Shown: one piece after another, positions 1-12,200 of the stretch | How the letters are laid out: the number at the start of each line of letters is the position of its first letter | How positions within the stretch are numbered: position 1 is the stretch's first letter | Program-made: the position numbers and the translations under genes | Notes under the pieces: model-generated | What the model was told of the DNA's origin: nothing | Database searches by the model: none | The model's input: the letters and a program-made list of their open reading frames with translations, nothing else | Origin: Isoetes taiwanensis | Taxonomy: Eukaryota; Streptophyta; Lycopodiopsida; Isoetales; Isoetaceae | Assembly: GCA_021234155.1 (NCBI GenBank) | Contig: JAJEKV010000141.1 | Location: 130,039 to 194,038, forward strand | Direction: 5' to 3' | DNA length: 64,000 bases

Positions 1-954
1 TGCTGCGTTTTTCGGTACTTCGTTCCAGTTACGTATTGCCCCTGGGTCTCTTTGAATTGCACCTCTCTACCCGAGCTTCGATTCGGTGGCTCCTCGCCGG
101 ATCTTGCAACATGGCCGTGAATCTTATGGCGATTACCGGATGAACTTCCTCTAGGGATTAACCGGTCCCAAAGGTCCTCGGGGCGCCATGGCCTGATTAA
201 CACTTGGAGCAGGGACCTCCCCTTATTTTGCACCTCAGCGATTGGCAAGGCGATCTGCTGGGCATGTTGAATAGCTTCCTTAACCATCGAACTGCTTTCG
301 ATGCCGAGATGTGAGGAGTAGAGCACAAATTCCCACACCACTTAGATTTACACAATTTCATTCCAATCAATCAACAGCGGTGAGACTATTGACTTTATTA
401 TTCCATAATGCAGATCCAAACTCAACAATTTATCTTCAGCCATTGGTAATAAAATTCGTTAGCTCAAATCGCTGTAGCAAGGCAATGGTGATGAAGCAAC
501 TCATTCAAATAATTGATACTTCATCGAAGCGCTTGCCCCTTGAGGCGAAGTCCGTGTTTTGTCTGTCGTGTTCTTCACCATTGGTCTCCTCATATCAACC
601 GTATGACGGTTTATGAATGGGTTAAGCTCTTTCCCTAATTTGATTCCGCGTTTGCCACCGAAATTTCTTCGATCATATCGCTTAATAAGGCAACCTTCAT
701 GCTTCAAAGGTTCAATAAACATAATGGTTAACCTTACCCATTTAATATCACGACCATTAGACCATTAGGTTCACAATATTGCTCCTTAATTCCGTCTTAA
801 ATTTCAGCACTGTTACATTCCCGCTTTGGACCTGTCGAATCATACACATAATGCAAAGTGAGCATTTGTTTTCATTCCCTAGTTGTGGCATTACTAGAAG
901 ATTGTGCAATAAAATATTCCAACCAGTTACCAATTATATTGACAATGCAATTAT
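1..954. other. Unassigned sequence
   Basis: No recognisable domain, RNA gene or repeat with a partner elsewhere in the window. Short open frames exist on both strands but none shows a family motif. The stretch ends where clear similarity to the gypsy integrase region begins. Confidence 0.5.
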
Positions 955-2188
955 ATGGCACAAACCAAGGCGAACAACTTGCGACTGCCGGAGCTCTTGA
1001 GCCATTGGAGTTCGAGATGCCAAGTGGGGGAATAGTGAGTATGGATTTCATCCGCGGGCCTTCAAGAGCGACAAGGGGCATGAAGCACTCATGGTAGTAA
1101 TTCGATAAACTTTCAAGATGGCACATTTCTTGCCATGTAGAACAGAACAACGCCTAGATACAACCTTGCTTTTAACTGCTGAAATTTTTCAGACTTCATG
1201 GCATGCCTAGGGGAATAATATACGAGGATGAGAGATCCGAAATTTATAAGTGCATTTTGGAAGGACTTCTTTGGAACCGGCACAAAGCAAGTCGGCTTAT
1301 CAATATAAACGGATGGTCAAGCGAAGAACTCAGCATTTTGAGGAGATATATGTTGAACACTATGGTAATGGAACAAGCACGGTGAAATGGGAGGGACTCG
1401 TATACTTGGTAGAATTTGCATACAATAGTACCAAGCAGAATCATCCTGAGGATGTCCCGTTCATGATTAATTATGGATACCCATGTCTCACACGTGCATT
1501 AGCCAATCGGTGTCAAGTTGAAATCTCTCAACAAATGCTAGAAGATATGCAGGCTGAGATGCGAAGTTACAGTATTTGATGAGAAAGATCAAAACTTGAG
1601 ATAAGCATAGAAACAGGTGAGAAGAATTTCAGGGTTGGAATGGCGTGGCTAAAGATCAAAGTTAAGCAAGCCAAGCTTCGAAATTGAAAATTGCAAGAAA
1701 TTGTGGCACCAAGATGGGCGGAGACCATTTAAAATTATTGAGAGTTGAAATCAATCCCTCTGATTAGACTTGCTCATCTAAAGGTTCATAAAGTCTTCCG
1801 TTAGTACGCTTAGAAGGCATACCCAAATGTCGGAAGATTTTGGAGACTCAACATTGGAAATGACAGAGGGAGCATGTTGAGATATTCTGAAACCATCACA
1901 TGACAAAGCACTCAAGAAAACCACCAGAGATGATTTCTTCGGTGCCCAGTCAAATGGGAAACGCGTGCGATAGAAAGGCGCAACTTAGGCATTGAAGGAA
2001 ACAAGATCTAAGAAGAACATACGGGTATGAACCAATTGACGGCCGATGTCTAAATAGCCAACACATCGAATATGGAGTGCGCCATTGTTAAAAATCACGT
2101 GATAGAAATAAGAAGTACAGGCAGATTGCTGATTTAGCAATGATAATTACAAGTATAGACCAGTATTCTAGATAAGTCTAGAAGAGTG
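955..2188 (+). mobile_element. Ty3/gypsy chromovirus, 3' part of an internal region (copy A)
   Basis: This stretch aligns with 15475-16746 over its whole length. It covers the end of the zinc-binding part of integrase, the integrase core and the chromodomain tail. Visible matches include the ALEPLEF region, SMDFIRGPSRATRG near 1037-1080, and the block reading FAYNSTKQNHPEDVPFMINYGYP at about 1410-1480, which is the conserved integrase C-terminal core of plant gypsy elements. Numerous small insertions and deletions break every frame, so no protein can be made. It is directly followed by LTR sequence with no flanking host DNA. Gag, protease and RT are missing on the left. Confidence 0.85.
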
Positions 2189-3464
2189 TTGGCGATGATA
2201 TGAGATCATCCATAAGGCGTTCTCTATGCCATTACTGGTGTACATGACCATAGGGGGTCATGTAAAAATAAAAGGTGATCATGGGCAATTAAGGATCTGA
2301 CGCATGTTCCCTAAAGCTTAAACCGAAACCGCGCGACTTACCGATTGGGGTGCATGATCAGCGGGGAATCTCATGCAGAGTTATGCATCATAGGAACGTA
2401 TTAAGAATCATCTTAAATGGATTCTTAGCTTAAGCACCATTATGGCCATGATAAATTATGCGGTTAGAAAAGGTATAGTAAATATGATTAGAGGTGGTAC
2501 ACTTAGAAACCACAATTGCAAATTTTAAACTAGCGTGTGTGCTACTCATTGCGGAAGTGAATTCAAGCAAATGCAGGGCTTATTCTGCGAGAGTTAGGGG
2601 GTCAAGAATTTTGTAGATAGCTTAAACTCTAAACTTAAATTATGAATTGATATCTAGTCATAATGTTTTGTTATAAGTAAACTTGAAAATACTTATGTAT
2701 AAGCTTGCAAAGGACTGTTAAGCTCTTGTTGTAGGCTGTATATATCGGGAGATTATCGTTTTTTATATCATAATATTTCTTGGATGCCCCATGGAATAGA
2801 TATCTATATATTGAAATGCATATTCTTGGTTATCTGGAAGGGTGAGGGCGCTTTGACGTCGGGATCTCTCCATGAGAAGAGGGGCATGCATGGCATGCAG
2901 GGTTTTACTTACACATATCCAAAACTTGGATTGGACGGAAGCAGGGGTTAATTGGGGTTAGACCCATACAAAAATCGGTTATTCAAAATTTCCGATGTAA
3001 AAATATTCCGGTTTTTTCGGGGCTATTTTGAGAAGTTTCTAAAGAGTTTCGAGGAAAATACACTAATTTCATGTATTTCCGGCGACCTTAAATGTATGAC
3101 ATTTTTAATGGAAATTTGGGGCAAATTCTTAATTCCGAACACGGAAGCACCGGAGAGGAAGGTGTGATCTTGGCGTATTAACCGGTGAAAGTACTAAGAA
3201 GGTGAAGTAGAATTGGGAACAAATATCAGCCGTTGAAATTAAGTATATCATCATGGCTGTTGGTTGGTCGCGGGAATCTTTGGTGACGTGGCCTTGATCC
3301 ACATAATTTTTTTTAACAATTCTGGTCGCATGAAAATCGAAAAAAAGAATGTTCAATGTAGCGTGGCATCAGGCGATGGCTTTCGTGCTCTTCTTCAAAG
3401 GGAACTGGTGAGAGATGATCAGGCGATGGCATTCAGGCGATGGCTTTTGGCTATCATCGTCTTT
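2189..3464 (+). mobile_element. Gypsy LTR shared by copies A and B, left part
   Basis: This matches 16747-17812, starting with TGTTGGCGATGATG in both copies. The exact LTR start is inferred from the TG dinucleotide, because internal sequence precedes both LTR copies and alignment alone cannot place it. It contains about 190 bp (2950-3140) absent from the right-hand LTR. Homology stops abruptly after the repeated GGCGATGGC words near 3464 and resumes at 9322, so this LTR is split by an insertion. Confidence 0.75.
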
Positions 3465-3599
3465 TGCTGGAAAGGGATCCTTAAAGGGTCTTCTTTTTAC
3501 CGGATTATGAGAATCCCATGCTTATTCAGTGTCAATGTGGAAACTCTGGGAAAACAAAATCCTCCGATAAGGAAGTTAAACCCTAGATGAATGGAGCTC

Positions 3600-4730
3600 C
3601 CTGCTATATGTGAAGTATGTTGCTTCTTTTTTGCAGATACGTAGGAGCTTTTGCCAGAAATCTTAGGAACAAAAGGAAGCTCTGATTATCTTAGGCATTT
3701 TGGCGCCATATCCCCAGGCAGATGTTCTTGAAGCCATAAGCTTCTGGACGGTTTCTTCTCAGGCTCCCTTTGCGGTTACCCAGGCTCTACACAATTTGTG
3801 TCCCCCGATTTGAGTCGTTGATGCAGTCTACTTTTGGCTATAGCTGCTCTCAGGATGATCGCTGCTTGATTTTATTGTGGCTATTGAACCATGCAATCAA
3901 GGTTTTAAAGGGTGTTTTCTGCACGGAAGCTTCTAAAGAGAACAAAAGAGCAGATCGGATCGTTAAAAAATGCGATGAGGTATTCCGAATAGATGTGCAT
4001 GTAGAATAGATATTGCATGTGAAGCTTGGCTGCAAAATAGGGTCCGTAATTTATAAGAAGTTTAATGATTTTTATAGGTTGATATATATTGTTTAATTAA
4101 GCCTTTTTGGTTTTGCTATTTCGTTGGTTGTTTTCTATTATTTGCATTTCAGATCGTTTTGTTTATCAAAGGGCTCCAGAGCGTTGTGCATAGCATTTAT
4201 CTCAGATGGCACATTTGGGCATGAATGTAGGCCGTTGTGGCTTTCTTGCTTGTGGCTTCATGTCTTCTCCTTCAAATATCATAGCTGGATTTGAATGGAT
4301 GTGCATGGATGAATTGTGACTGGTGCCCGTGACCATGTGCAGAACCCTGTAAACCCAAAGAGATGCGTTTGGTGAAGAACCATGAACATTGCAGTGTTTG
4401 TTAGCTGAAAAGGTTAGTCATTCAGCCTTACTACTTCATGCAAACATGGGCGGTAGTAGCCAGCCAGACGTCTTTCACCCAACAAGCACAGCAATCTGTT
4501 CAATGCAGCCCTTGCATTCGTGGTAGCTATACCCTGCTCCCTGTTCTATGCTCTGTTTCTGCATGCATGCCCTGATTGTTGCAACATCCCATGGTGTGCG
4601 CAAATCCGGTGGCAACATGTTTTTGTTCATGGGGATACGCTCATCCATCGTTCTGCTCAATATTATTTTCTTCCTCAACGTCAATATTTTGTTTCTGAAT
4701 CATCAGCTTGGTGCAGGATAGCACATGGGT
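3600..4730. other. Unassigned part of the insertion
   Basis: Ordinary base composition with T-rich stretches and gene-like segments, such as a possible acceptor site TTTTTTGCAG at about 3630. No protein family was recognised on either strand. It may be intron or exon sequence belonging to the captured gene fragment that follows. Confidence 0.4.
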
Positions 4731-4779
4731 AAGTTCGTTTTCTTCAAATTATTTTCTATTCTAGAAAATGACCTACTCT

Positions 4780-5060
4780 ATGTATTTGCTTTTATAAAGC
4801 TGATTGATCCATACTGGACAATCCTACCTGTTATGATGGCCCATTATTATGCAGCACACCCGTCTGCTAAAAGGCGTCCATTCAGATCCAGAGTAGTCCC
4901 TTACTTTGGTCTGGATATGGAGCATTAGACTTTAGCATTGATATTTTTGAAGAGACTGGAACTGGGGCAAGCGGAAGACTGGAGATTTGCAAAGATGAGG
5001 CAAAAGTATGGGGAAAAGCTGGTGGTGGATCTCTTTCTTTACAGTCTATTTATCACAACA
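4780..5060 (+). pseudogene. Decayed DUF1295 (steroid 5-alpha reductase-like) gene fragment
   Basis: The translation of 4790-4870 reads KLIDPYWTILPVMMAHYYAA, matching the conserved core of plant DUF1295 membrane oxidoreductase-like proteins (D-x-Y-W-T-I-x-P-V-M). The next block follows in order: LTLVWIWSIRL, a WNWGKR element near 4960, DWRFAKMRQKYG near 4978-5010, and a tryptophan triplet followed by ISFFTVYLSQQ near 5023-5055. Lesions: in-frame TAG and TGA codons near 4933-4950, one consistent with CGA to TGA decay; a frame change before DWRF; and an extra G in the GGGG run at about 5010. Only the middle of the family's length is present. It sits inside the LTR insertion, so it is best read as a captured, non-functional fragment. 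Confidence 0.7.
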
Positions 5061-5448
5061 AAGTGGCTCCTTTTTAAAAGAAAACAGGGTGATTTTCTCA
5101 AATTTGTAGAAGTTATGATGGAGGGACATGCTAATCTAATACTGGACTTAAACATTCTGTAATCTAGATTAGAACAACATTCCCATATCATTTTGACAAG
5201 CATCTGAAGTTTCGTCATATATTATCTATGTTTTGATATACAAAACAGTTCCATATTTTTCCAATTTAAGAGAGTTCCATATCAGTTCCATAATGTGTGC
5301 TGTGCTTTTTACTTGGGCCCTTTTTATCAGCACACTGTTCACCCTTTACCAAATGATGCCAAATCATAATCCCTTGTGATATCTGATTTTTGTCTATTCC
5401 ATTCTTACAGTCTAACTGAAAGGTCCAACGATTTATAAAGTTCCCAGA

Positions 5449-5800
5449 TCAGGGGGAGCCCCAAGGGCAAAGATTGGGTGGGCTTAACACAATTGGCAAG
5501 CTTGGTACACAATTGATGGATGAGATAAACAGTGCCAAAATTCAGCTAAACTTGAAATCACCAATATAGGAATTGCAGCATTATGGAATATGCCCTCACC
5601 AGATCAGGGGCCCCAAAAGGCAAAAGGTTGGAGGTGCTTAACACAATTGGCAAGCTTGGTACACAATTGATGGACGAGATAAACAGTGCCAAGAATTCAG
5701 CTAAACTTGAAATCACCAATATAGGAATTGCAGCATTATGGAATATGCCCTCCATTGATGAGAATGGCTCTTTGAAACGTCTTCATGGATGAGGACATCT
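5449..5800 (+). repeat. Tandem duplication of an unknown exon-like segment
   Basis: About 140 bp is present twice head to tail (about 5449-5597 and 5598-5748), starting from AGATCAGGGG and ending at TGGAATATGCCCTC. The second copy is open and translates to a segment containing LNTIGKLGTQLMDEINSAKN and LEITNIGIAALWNMPSID. I do not recognise the family. The first copy carries indels that close the frame. It is probably a piece of host coding sequence carried by the insertion. Confidence 0.55.
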
Positions 5801-5875
5801 GATAATATTGAACATATGAAGAAATGTGTGCAAGAAACCACAGTTAGTCTCTCTGGGACTGAATACCTCATTATT

Positions 5876-6690
5876 ATCAAATACTTTTTAATATCAAATA
5901 CTTTTTAAAGGTTGGAGACCCAATAAACCAACTGGATATGGCATGTTAGAAGGTGCTGTGAACTCACAAGAGGAGTTTTCTTAGAGCAGCATATTAGACT
6001 AGCCTTAGTAGTAGAAATTTGTCACCGTGGATCACATTTTTTTGTGAATCCTTTGATGCAATCCTTAACCACCGCGTTTTTTTTATCCTGGTAATATTGA
6101 TCCTTTTTTAAGCTTGTGTTTTGCTCTAAATTATAGACTAGTTATATGTTAGACATTAGGACATTGGGAATCTCATTTCATAGGGGAAAGATTTAGGGAT
6201 GCTATAGCGGTAGAAAAGGTATGAAGCACCTTCAAGGGGAGATGAAGAGTAGCAGCGAGATAAGTCTGAAAGGAGGAATGCCAGTTGGCACAAGCTGAGC
6301 AAAAACAGAATGTGTAGAATAATGGCAGGAAAAAATCTGAGATTAATGGGCCAAGTCGGGCAAGCTCATAGCCACTCTACTCTAGCGAGGAAATTGAGAA
6401 AATAGATTGAATCGTTATTGTTTTTCCTTTGCTTTTAGGATTCGTATGGCAAAAGGTATGGCATGCATTTGTTATGCATGAAAGAGTAGATGTTTTTTCA
6501 GAATCCTAAAGTCTTTAAATGTATTAACGTGTTGTTCTCATTGTGTATATTGTTTGTTACCTGCAAAATATCTAACCCTCATGGTTTCTTTTGGAATCGC
6601 GAGAGAAATTATATGCATCGACAACGCTTTTGTGCATTTATGTGTTTGCTATATCAGCACATTATGGAGTATGGCGAGCAATTGCGGAAG
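5876..6690. other. Unassigned, with a short duplication
   Basis: TCAAATACTTTTTAA occurs twice in tandem at 5876-5908. The rest holds no recognisable gene. An open stretch from 6490 has no family match. Confidence 0.4.
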
Positions 6691-6795
6691 TCTCCAGCAT
6701 CACTCTTGCTAATGGTGTACACATTTATTGCAGTTTGGTCTTCCAGCATCACTCTTGCTAATGTTGTACACATTTATTGCAGTTTGGTCTGTTGG
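6691..6795. repeat. 52 bp unit repeated twice in tandem
   Basis: The unit containing CCAGCATCACTCTTGCTAAT and ending in TTTATTGCAGTTTGGTC is present twice in direct succession, with about one mismatch. Confidence 0.8.
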
Positions 6796-6878
6796 TGGAC
6801 TTACATTCTTCACTTGTATGCCATAATTACCAATCAGGTTCTTACTTTTCTGATTTGCTTTCGATCATTTATGTTGTA

Positions 6879-7735
6879 GTGGGGAAGTGTCCCTTTGCAT
6901 TGGGGGGTTCACATGTCACTAGATTATGGCTATGCTTGATCGAGGGTTGGATTTCCTTGGCCCTAAAGTGTAGAATGTTGATTGCAATATGCACAAATTA
7001 TAAAAGGAAAGTATTTGATGATTTATCAAATAAACCAATACAATTAGGCCCAAAATGTTTTGAACAAAAAAACAATACTATTCTTGATGTTTGGTGGAAT
7101 TCAATGCTTTTGAGGCTCTGAGAGTATGTAGTTCCCTTTTATTTATCACCATAAATCTCAATAATGCGTCATCAATTGAGTATTTGAAGCTAGTAAATCC
7201 CCTACATGGGCTATTATTGGGAGGGAATCGCTCTTGAAGAATTGCACAAAAGGATCGATAATGTTAGATCAAGCGAGTCTTCATTTGCATACCCGGATCA
7301 AAGATTTAAAGATATTTGGACCCGTAGTAGTATAATATGCGTAGTAGTATAATGTTTTATCTGAGAAGCAGCGTCTTTGGATAAATGTAGAATATAAACC
7401 TAAAGATCTGATTTTGTATTTATTTTTAAAAGTGATTATTATGTATGGTCTATGTATAAAAAGTAGTGGGGAAGTGTCCTTTGTATCGAGGGGTTCACAT
7501 GTCACTAGATTATGGCAATGCTTGATCACGAGGTTCGATTCAATGTTGATTGCAATATGCGCAAATTATAAAAGGAAAGTATTAGATGATTTATCAAATA
7601 CATTTAGGCCCAAAATGTTTTGAACAAAAAACAATATTATTCTTGATATATGGTGGGAATTTGATGCTTTGTGCCAGGAGAGTATGTAGTTCCCTTTTGT
7701 TACACAATAAATCTCAATGTGCATCATCAATCGGT
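6879..7735 (+). repeat. Direct repeat pair of about 270-300 bp
   Basis: 6879-7180 and 7466-7735 share GTGGGGAAGTGTCC, TTCACATGTCACTAGATTAT, GGCCCAAAATGTTTTGAACA and GAGTATGTAGTTCCCTTTT in the same order. The two copies differ by small indels. They may be the ends of an unidentified element or a segmental duplication. I found no RT or transposase motif in the 285 bp between them. Confidence 0.7.
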
Positions 7736-8439
7736 GGCATAATTTTATTGTGTCAATGGGGGAATCTTGATGAAATCTTTGAGAATCTGGCAGAATCTTG
7801 ATAGAATGGAGAATTTGGAAGAATCTTCATAGATTTTGAGATGTGGAATCTAGATGAATCTTGAGTAATCTCCAAAAATAAATTCATATAGGCCTATAGG
7901 CCCTATATATGTACAAAAGACTTGTATCTTAATATGTATATGGATATAAATTCATGGGGATCTACAGTGGATAAAAAATGGCATATCGGATATAAATTTT
8001 GATCTTGGCCCTTGGATAAAAAGTTGGGGGTGAGGTGGGGGCATACATCCTAGCCCAAGCCCTTGGATCCAAGGGGATTGGGGGAAATAGCCCATGAAGT
8101 TGAATTTGGTGTATGAGATCTTAACCATTGGATCAAAAGGTGAGCATAAATCCTAGCCATTAACTCTTTAATATTAAATTAGTTTTTTTTTTTAAAGGAG
8201 GTGAGGTGGCACCCTCATTAATAAAAAAAGTAATGAGGTGTAAAAGCATTCATTAATGGACATTCTAGGAAGCTTCTTTTTAATGCCTTCAAATGCGCGC
8301 AGCTTTGCGGTAGGGGGTCGGATGAAGGTGGGACTCAGCTTTGGATTCCTCTGTTCGAGCTTTCAATGAGTGGTGCTTTGACACTATTTTTTGTTGCGGT
8401 TGGACCCAACATGATCGAACACTTATTTTTTTTTTTTGG

Positions 8440-9295
8440 AATGTCGCGATTTTCAAGGAATCTATGGCAAGTTGAGGGAATCTTAGTATAATCTTTATAG
8501 GATCTTAGGGAATCGAGGAGGAATATCATGAGAATCTTAGAGAATCTATGATAATCTCAAGAGAGCATCTTTGAGAATATAAAGGGGAATCTAATGGAAT
8601 CTTGATAAAATCTTTAAGAACCTAGAGGGAAAATTGATGTAATCTTGGGGAGTCTAGGGGAATCTTAGAATCTATTGGAACTAGAGGAATCTCAAAGAGA
8701 ATCTATAGGAATCTGGCGCTTCTTTGGGAATCTAGGGGAATCTTGATAAAATCTTTGAAAATCTAGAGGAATCTTAATGAAATCTTAGAATCTAGGAGAA
8801 TCTTGATAGACTCTTGGAGAATCTAGAGGAATCTTGGGGTATTCTTTTAAAATCTAGCCGAATCTTGAGAGAATCTTAGAAGTCTCAAATGAATCTTTTG
8901 GGAATCTAGGAGAATCTAAAGGAATCTTCATAAAATCTTTAGAATCTATGGGAATCTTAATGGAATCTCGGAGAATCTAGGAGAATCTTGATAGAATCTT
9001 GGAGAATATAGAGGAATCTTGGGGTATTCTTTTTGGAATCTAGGAAATCTTTAGAGAATCTTTGGGAATCTTAATAAAATCTAGGGGGAATCTCCATAGA
9101 ATCTTAAGAATCTAGGGAATCTTTTATGGAGCATTAAGAATCTAAAGAAAACCTTTGGGAATCTAGGAGAATCTAAAGAGAATCTTTGGGAATCTAGGGA
9201 ATCTTCCTAAAAGTTTTGAGAATCTTGATGGAATTTTTAGAGAATCTAAGAGAATCTTCATAGAATCTACGAGAATCTTCATAAGATCTTGAGCT
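8440..9295 (+). repeat. Phased AATCT array (period 10-11 bp)
   Basis: About 850 bp consists almost entirely of GAATCT or AAATCT words starting every 10 or 11 bases, for example GAATCTAGGGGAATCTTGAT. Longer composites of about 31 bp (10+11+10) recur imperfectly. A sparser tail of the same motif lies at 7760-7880. The spacing matches the helical repeat of DNA. No open frame spans it. Confidence 0.85.
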
Positions 9296-9321
9296 TTATG
9301 ATCCCTCATATTACAAACACT

Positions 9322-10800
9322 TGTATATATATATAAATCAATCTAATTATAATGGTATATAAGTTATGCGGGTTGAAAAACCTTACTTTAATCTTTGCGG
9401 ACAACATTATTCTAAGGGGGAAGCGTGGCGTTCCCCTAAAATATATGGTATGTATCATTATATTTTGGACCGCGTCACCATACAAATCGGTATCACTTAG
9501 ATTTGTATGAGCAATTCGTAAGTTCAAAGTCACATTAAAATGTAGCGATTAACCTTAGAAAGGATATATCCCGTGGCACTACGATTGGGTAACTATTGCG
9601 TGTTCACATCCATTGGACAAGGTGTCAACCCTAACCCTAACTTATCTATAAATGCCTAACCTAAGGAGAGACACTTTTGCTCCTCCCACTCTTGAGGCTA
9701 TTGTCTGCTTAGGAGTTAGGAATCAAGATCCGAGCTGCCTGGCGCTCCCAAACGCGGTTTAGCGACCCAAGCGGCGTGGGCATGTTGGATTGATGCGGTA
9801 ATCTCAAACATCGAAGAATGTCGATGGAACCCGAGGATCGGGAGGAGAAAATTTTGAAGGCGGTTTGGCTATAGAGATGTAGAAAGTCATGTATTCTAGT
9901 AGAGCCTTCCTAGAATCACTATTTGCTTGATGAGCAAGAATCAACGAACCCCTAACTCTGTAGTTAGATTCATGGTGATTAGGTTAGATCTTATTCTTAT
10001 TGTTCATATGTTATGGATATGATATGGTTGATCTCTTGTTATGCTCCTCATGTATTGGGAAGGTGGGTAGAGACCTAGCGACCTTATGTATGATGCTTCT
10101 AGATAGACCCATAATACCTATTATATGCGAGCTTTGTGCATAGAGCAGCCCAGGACTAAGGGAGTTATGGAATGGCCCAGAGCACCATATAGCTTGAGTC
10201 GGTGGCGAGATGGAGGAATAGTCCAGTTTGGCTTTGACTCTTTTGGGGACTTGGGGCGCCCCAGAGGCCTATGGTGGTCACCTTGTGTGGGCGGGCATGG
10301 GGTCCCCGTCACTTACTGGATCAATGGTGCCGCCTAATCTGAAGAGTTGCGGGGTGCGGCCTGGTTCTTGCTTTTGGGGGGTTAAAAGGCGTGAAACGGG
10401 GGCGTGTGTCGCCCGCGATCCTCTAATTCGCCCATCGAATCAGCGATGTCGGGAAGGGGAGATGTAGCGAGCCTTGCCTCATCGGACGAGGGAGATGAAA
10501 CACAGGAAGTAGTCTCTTAGGGTGAATCAAGAGATTGCGTATCGGCGACTCTGATCCGCGCTATATGGCTCGTTTTAGCCCATACACGCAAAAGTATGCA
10601 CGGGGAGGCGGGATGGAGTGGTCGGTGTACTTTTTTCCCCACAGTGAGCACGGGTAGAAGCTTTTATTGTTTTATGGTGTATTGATCCTTACGGCGATTC
10701 TATGGATGGATGGATTGAGCTACCCTTGAGGTAGACTTATTATTATTGATGTTAGTTGCTAATCTTGACATTTAGTTATATGCTTCATTTGTTATTAAGG
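9322..10800 (+). mobile_element. Gypsy LTR shared by copies A and B, right part
   Basis: This aligns with 17815-19225 from ATCAATCTAATTATAA through to TATGCTTCATTTGTTATT. About 100 bp present in the right-hand LTR (18990-19090) is missing near 10640, and about 100 bp here (9385-9495) is missing there. It contains the LTR core promoter. No clean CA end or tRNA primer site can be seen at the boundary with the internal region. Confidence 0.8.
9647..9653 (+). promoter_or_regulatory. TATA box of the gypsy LTR (left copy)
   Basis: TATAAAT lies in a conserved block, CTATAAATGCCTAAC, that follows CAAGGTGTCAACC in both LTR copies. It is the likely U3/R boundary signal. The second copy reads TATAAATA at 18030-18037. 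Confidence 0.55.
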
Positions 10801-12200
10801 AGAAAAACTTAAAAGGCGTAACTACTTTGATCAACAATTGTATAAGCAAATCAAAGAAGAAGAACAATCATTTGTTAGAACAATAGCTTTGGTTTCCACA
10901 ACCAATGGATTTGGGCATCGGTTACCATAACAGGATCGAACAAGAACTTAAGGCAATTTCGAGGGAAAAGAATGAAAGGAATTGAAGTGCAGCCTATTAT
11001 CCCCTTGACTTGCGATCAATCCGATCTTACAATAGTTATGGGCTTGAATAGGCTCAATCACCATCACCAAAGAATAGAACTTCGATTCAATCACCGGGGC
11101 TTATGCGGGGCCTTGGATATCGCTGGAACCCATAAGCCACTAGCAAGATCTTGGTGAATCAAGGAGAGCGGGTCGGATTAGAAAAAGCTGACCAAAAACA
11201 ATTGTTTCTGCGCCGGGAACCAAACGCGGTATATCCAGTCTGCGGATGGGGTGTCTGCGGTCTGGGAAGCAGTGCGTGATGCAGCTCTCCTCTGAAGCCA
11301 GTGCGTTCTCTGCTGTTATAGCGTATCGGCCTTTTGTTGGCGGAAAAAGTGCGGCTTCACTATTTCGATCACATCTCTTTTGTTGCAAAATAGCTAACCC
11401 AAATCTTACCGCGAACTTATTTTGGCGTCCTCCCTTTAAAGATATTTTCCCTTATCTTTAGAAATATCTCCCTTTTCTTTCCAATAGTTTGCTTAGGATA
11501 ATATCTTGCCCCTTTGTTCCCATGATATCGTGCTCCTATAACCATTGTTTTTTACCCAAATGCCCCATTGCCTTAGTCTTTTTTTCTTTGGACCACTCCC
11601 CTAGCATGCCCCTATATCAATCCATCCCTTCTTAAAGAAGATGTCGCGATCTTCCAAAGGCAGCTTCTAGTGGGCCCCATCCCTTCTCAAGGCGATTGCC
11701 CCATCGTGCGAAGGTTCGCAAATTCAGGAAATAGTTCACGGATATGTCGGCGTACTTCCCCGATGCGATATATCCTTGTACCTCGCGGCACATCTCTATC
11801 GTTTGTACCTCCACGGTACCCATTGATAGTATCTCCGCGATACTAAACTATTGTATCTCGCGTCTGAGATGTAATTTTGTTAGGCCAATTGTGCAATAAC
11901 AGCAATTACCACCTTTCATCTTTTCATAATAATTTAATTTTTATTCCACATAAAAATCCAAATCTTACAAACCAAATCAAATCAAATCTTACAAATCTTA
12001 TCCTAAAAGAGATGTAAATTTTTACGATTTTTACCCCATAGTTCCAATTTGGAGCCCTCTCAGTTCTTTGGCTATAGCCTTTGCCCGTTCCTCACCTTTC
12101 TTAGATCTTGGCTGACTTTAGGAGTCTCGGGTACATCCTCCGCGGGCTTGGGACCTTCAATAGCATGTATTGAAGTACAACCTTTTGAGGTTTAGATGGT
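10801..12200 (+). mobile_element. Gypsy copy B, 5' internal leader
   Basis: Region between the LTR and gag. No coding motif is recognised. 11880-12010 is AT-rich with repeated AAATCTTACAAA words. A primer-binding site matching a tRNA 3' end is not evident. Confidence 0.5.

Larger units (their letters stand above)
3465..9321. mobile_element. 5.9 kb insertion splitting a gypsy LTR
   Basis: The right-hand LTR (16747-19225) runs continuously through the point where this LTR is interrupted: GGCGATGGCTTTTG is followed there by ATATATACATCAATCTAATT, whereas here 5.9 kb lies between the two halves. The insert carries a degraded DUF1295 gene fragment, two direct duplications and a phased AATCT array. 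I see no LTRs, no convincing terminal inverted repeats and no clear target-site duplication, so the class is unknown. A composite of several insertions, or an assembly join, is also possible. Confidence 0.6.
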
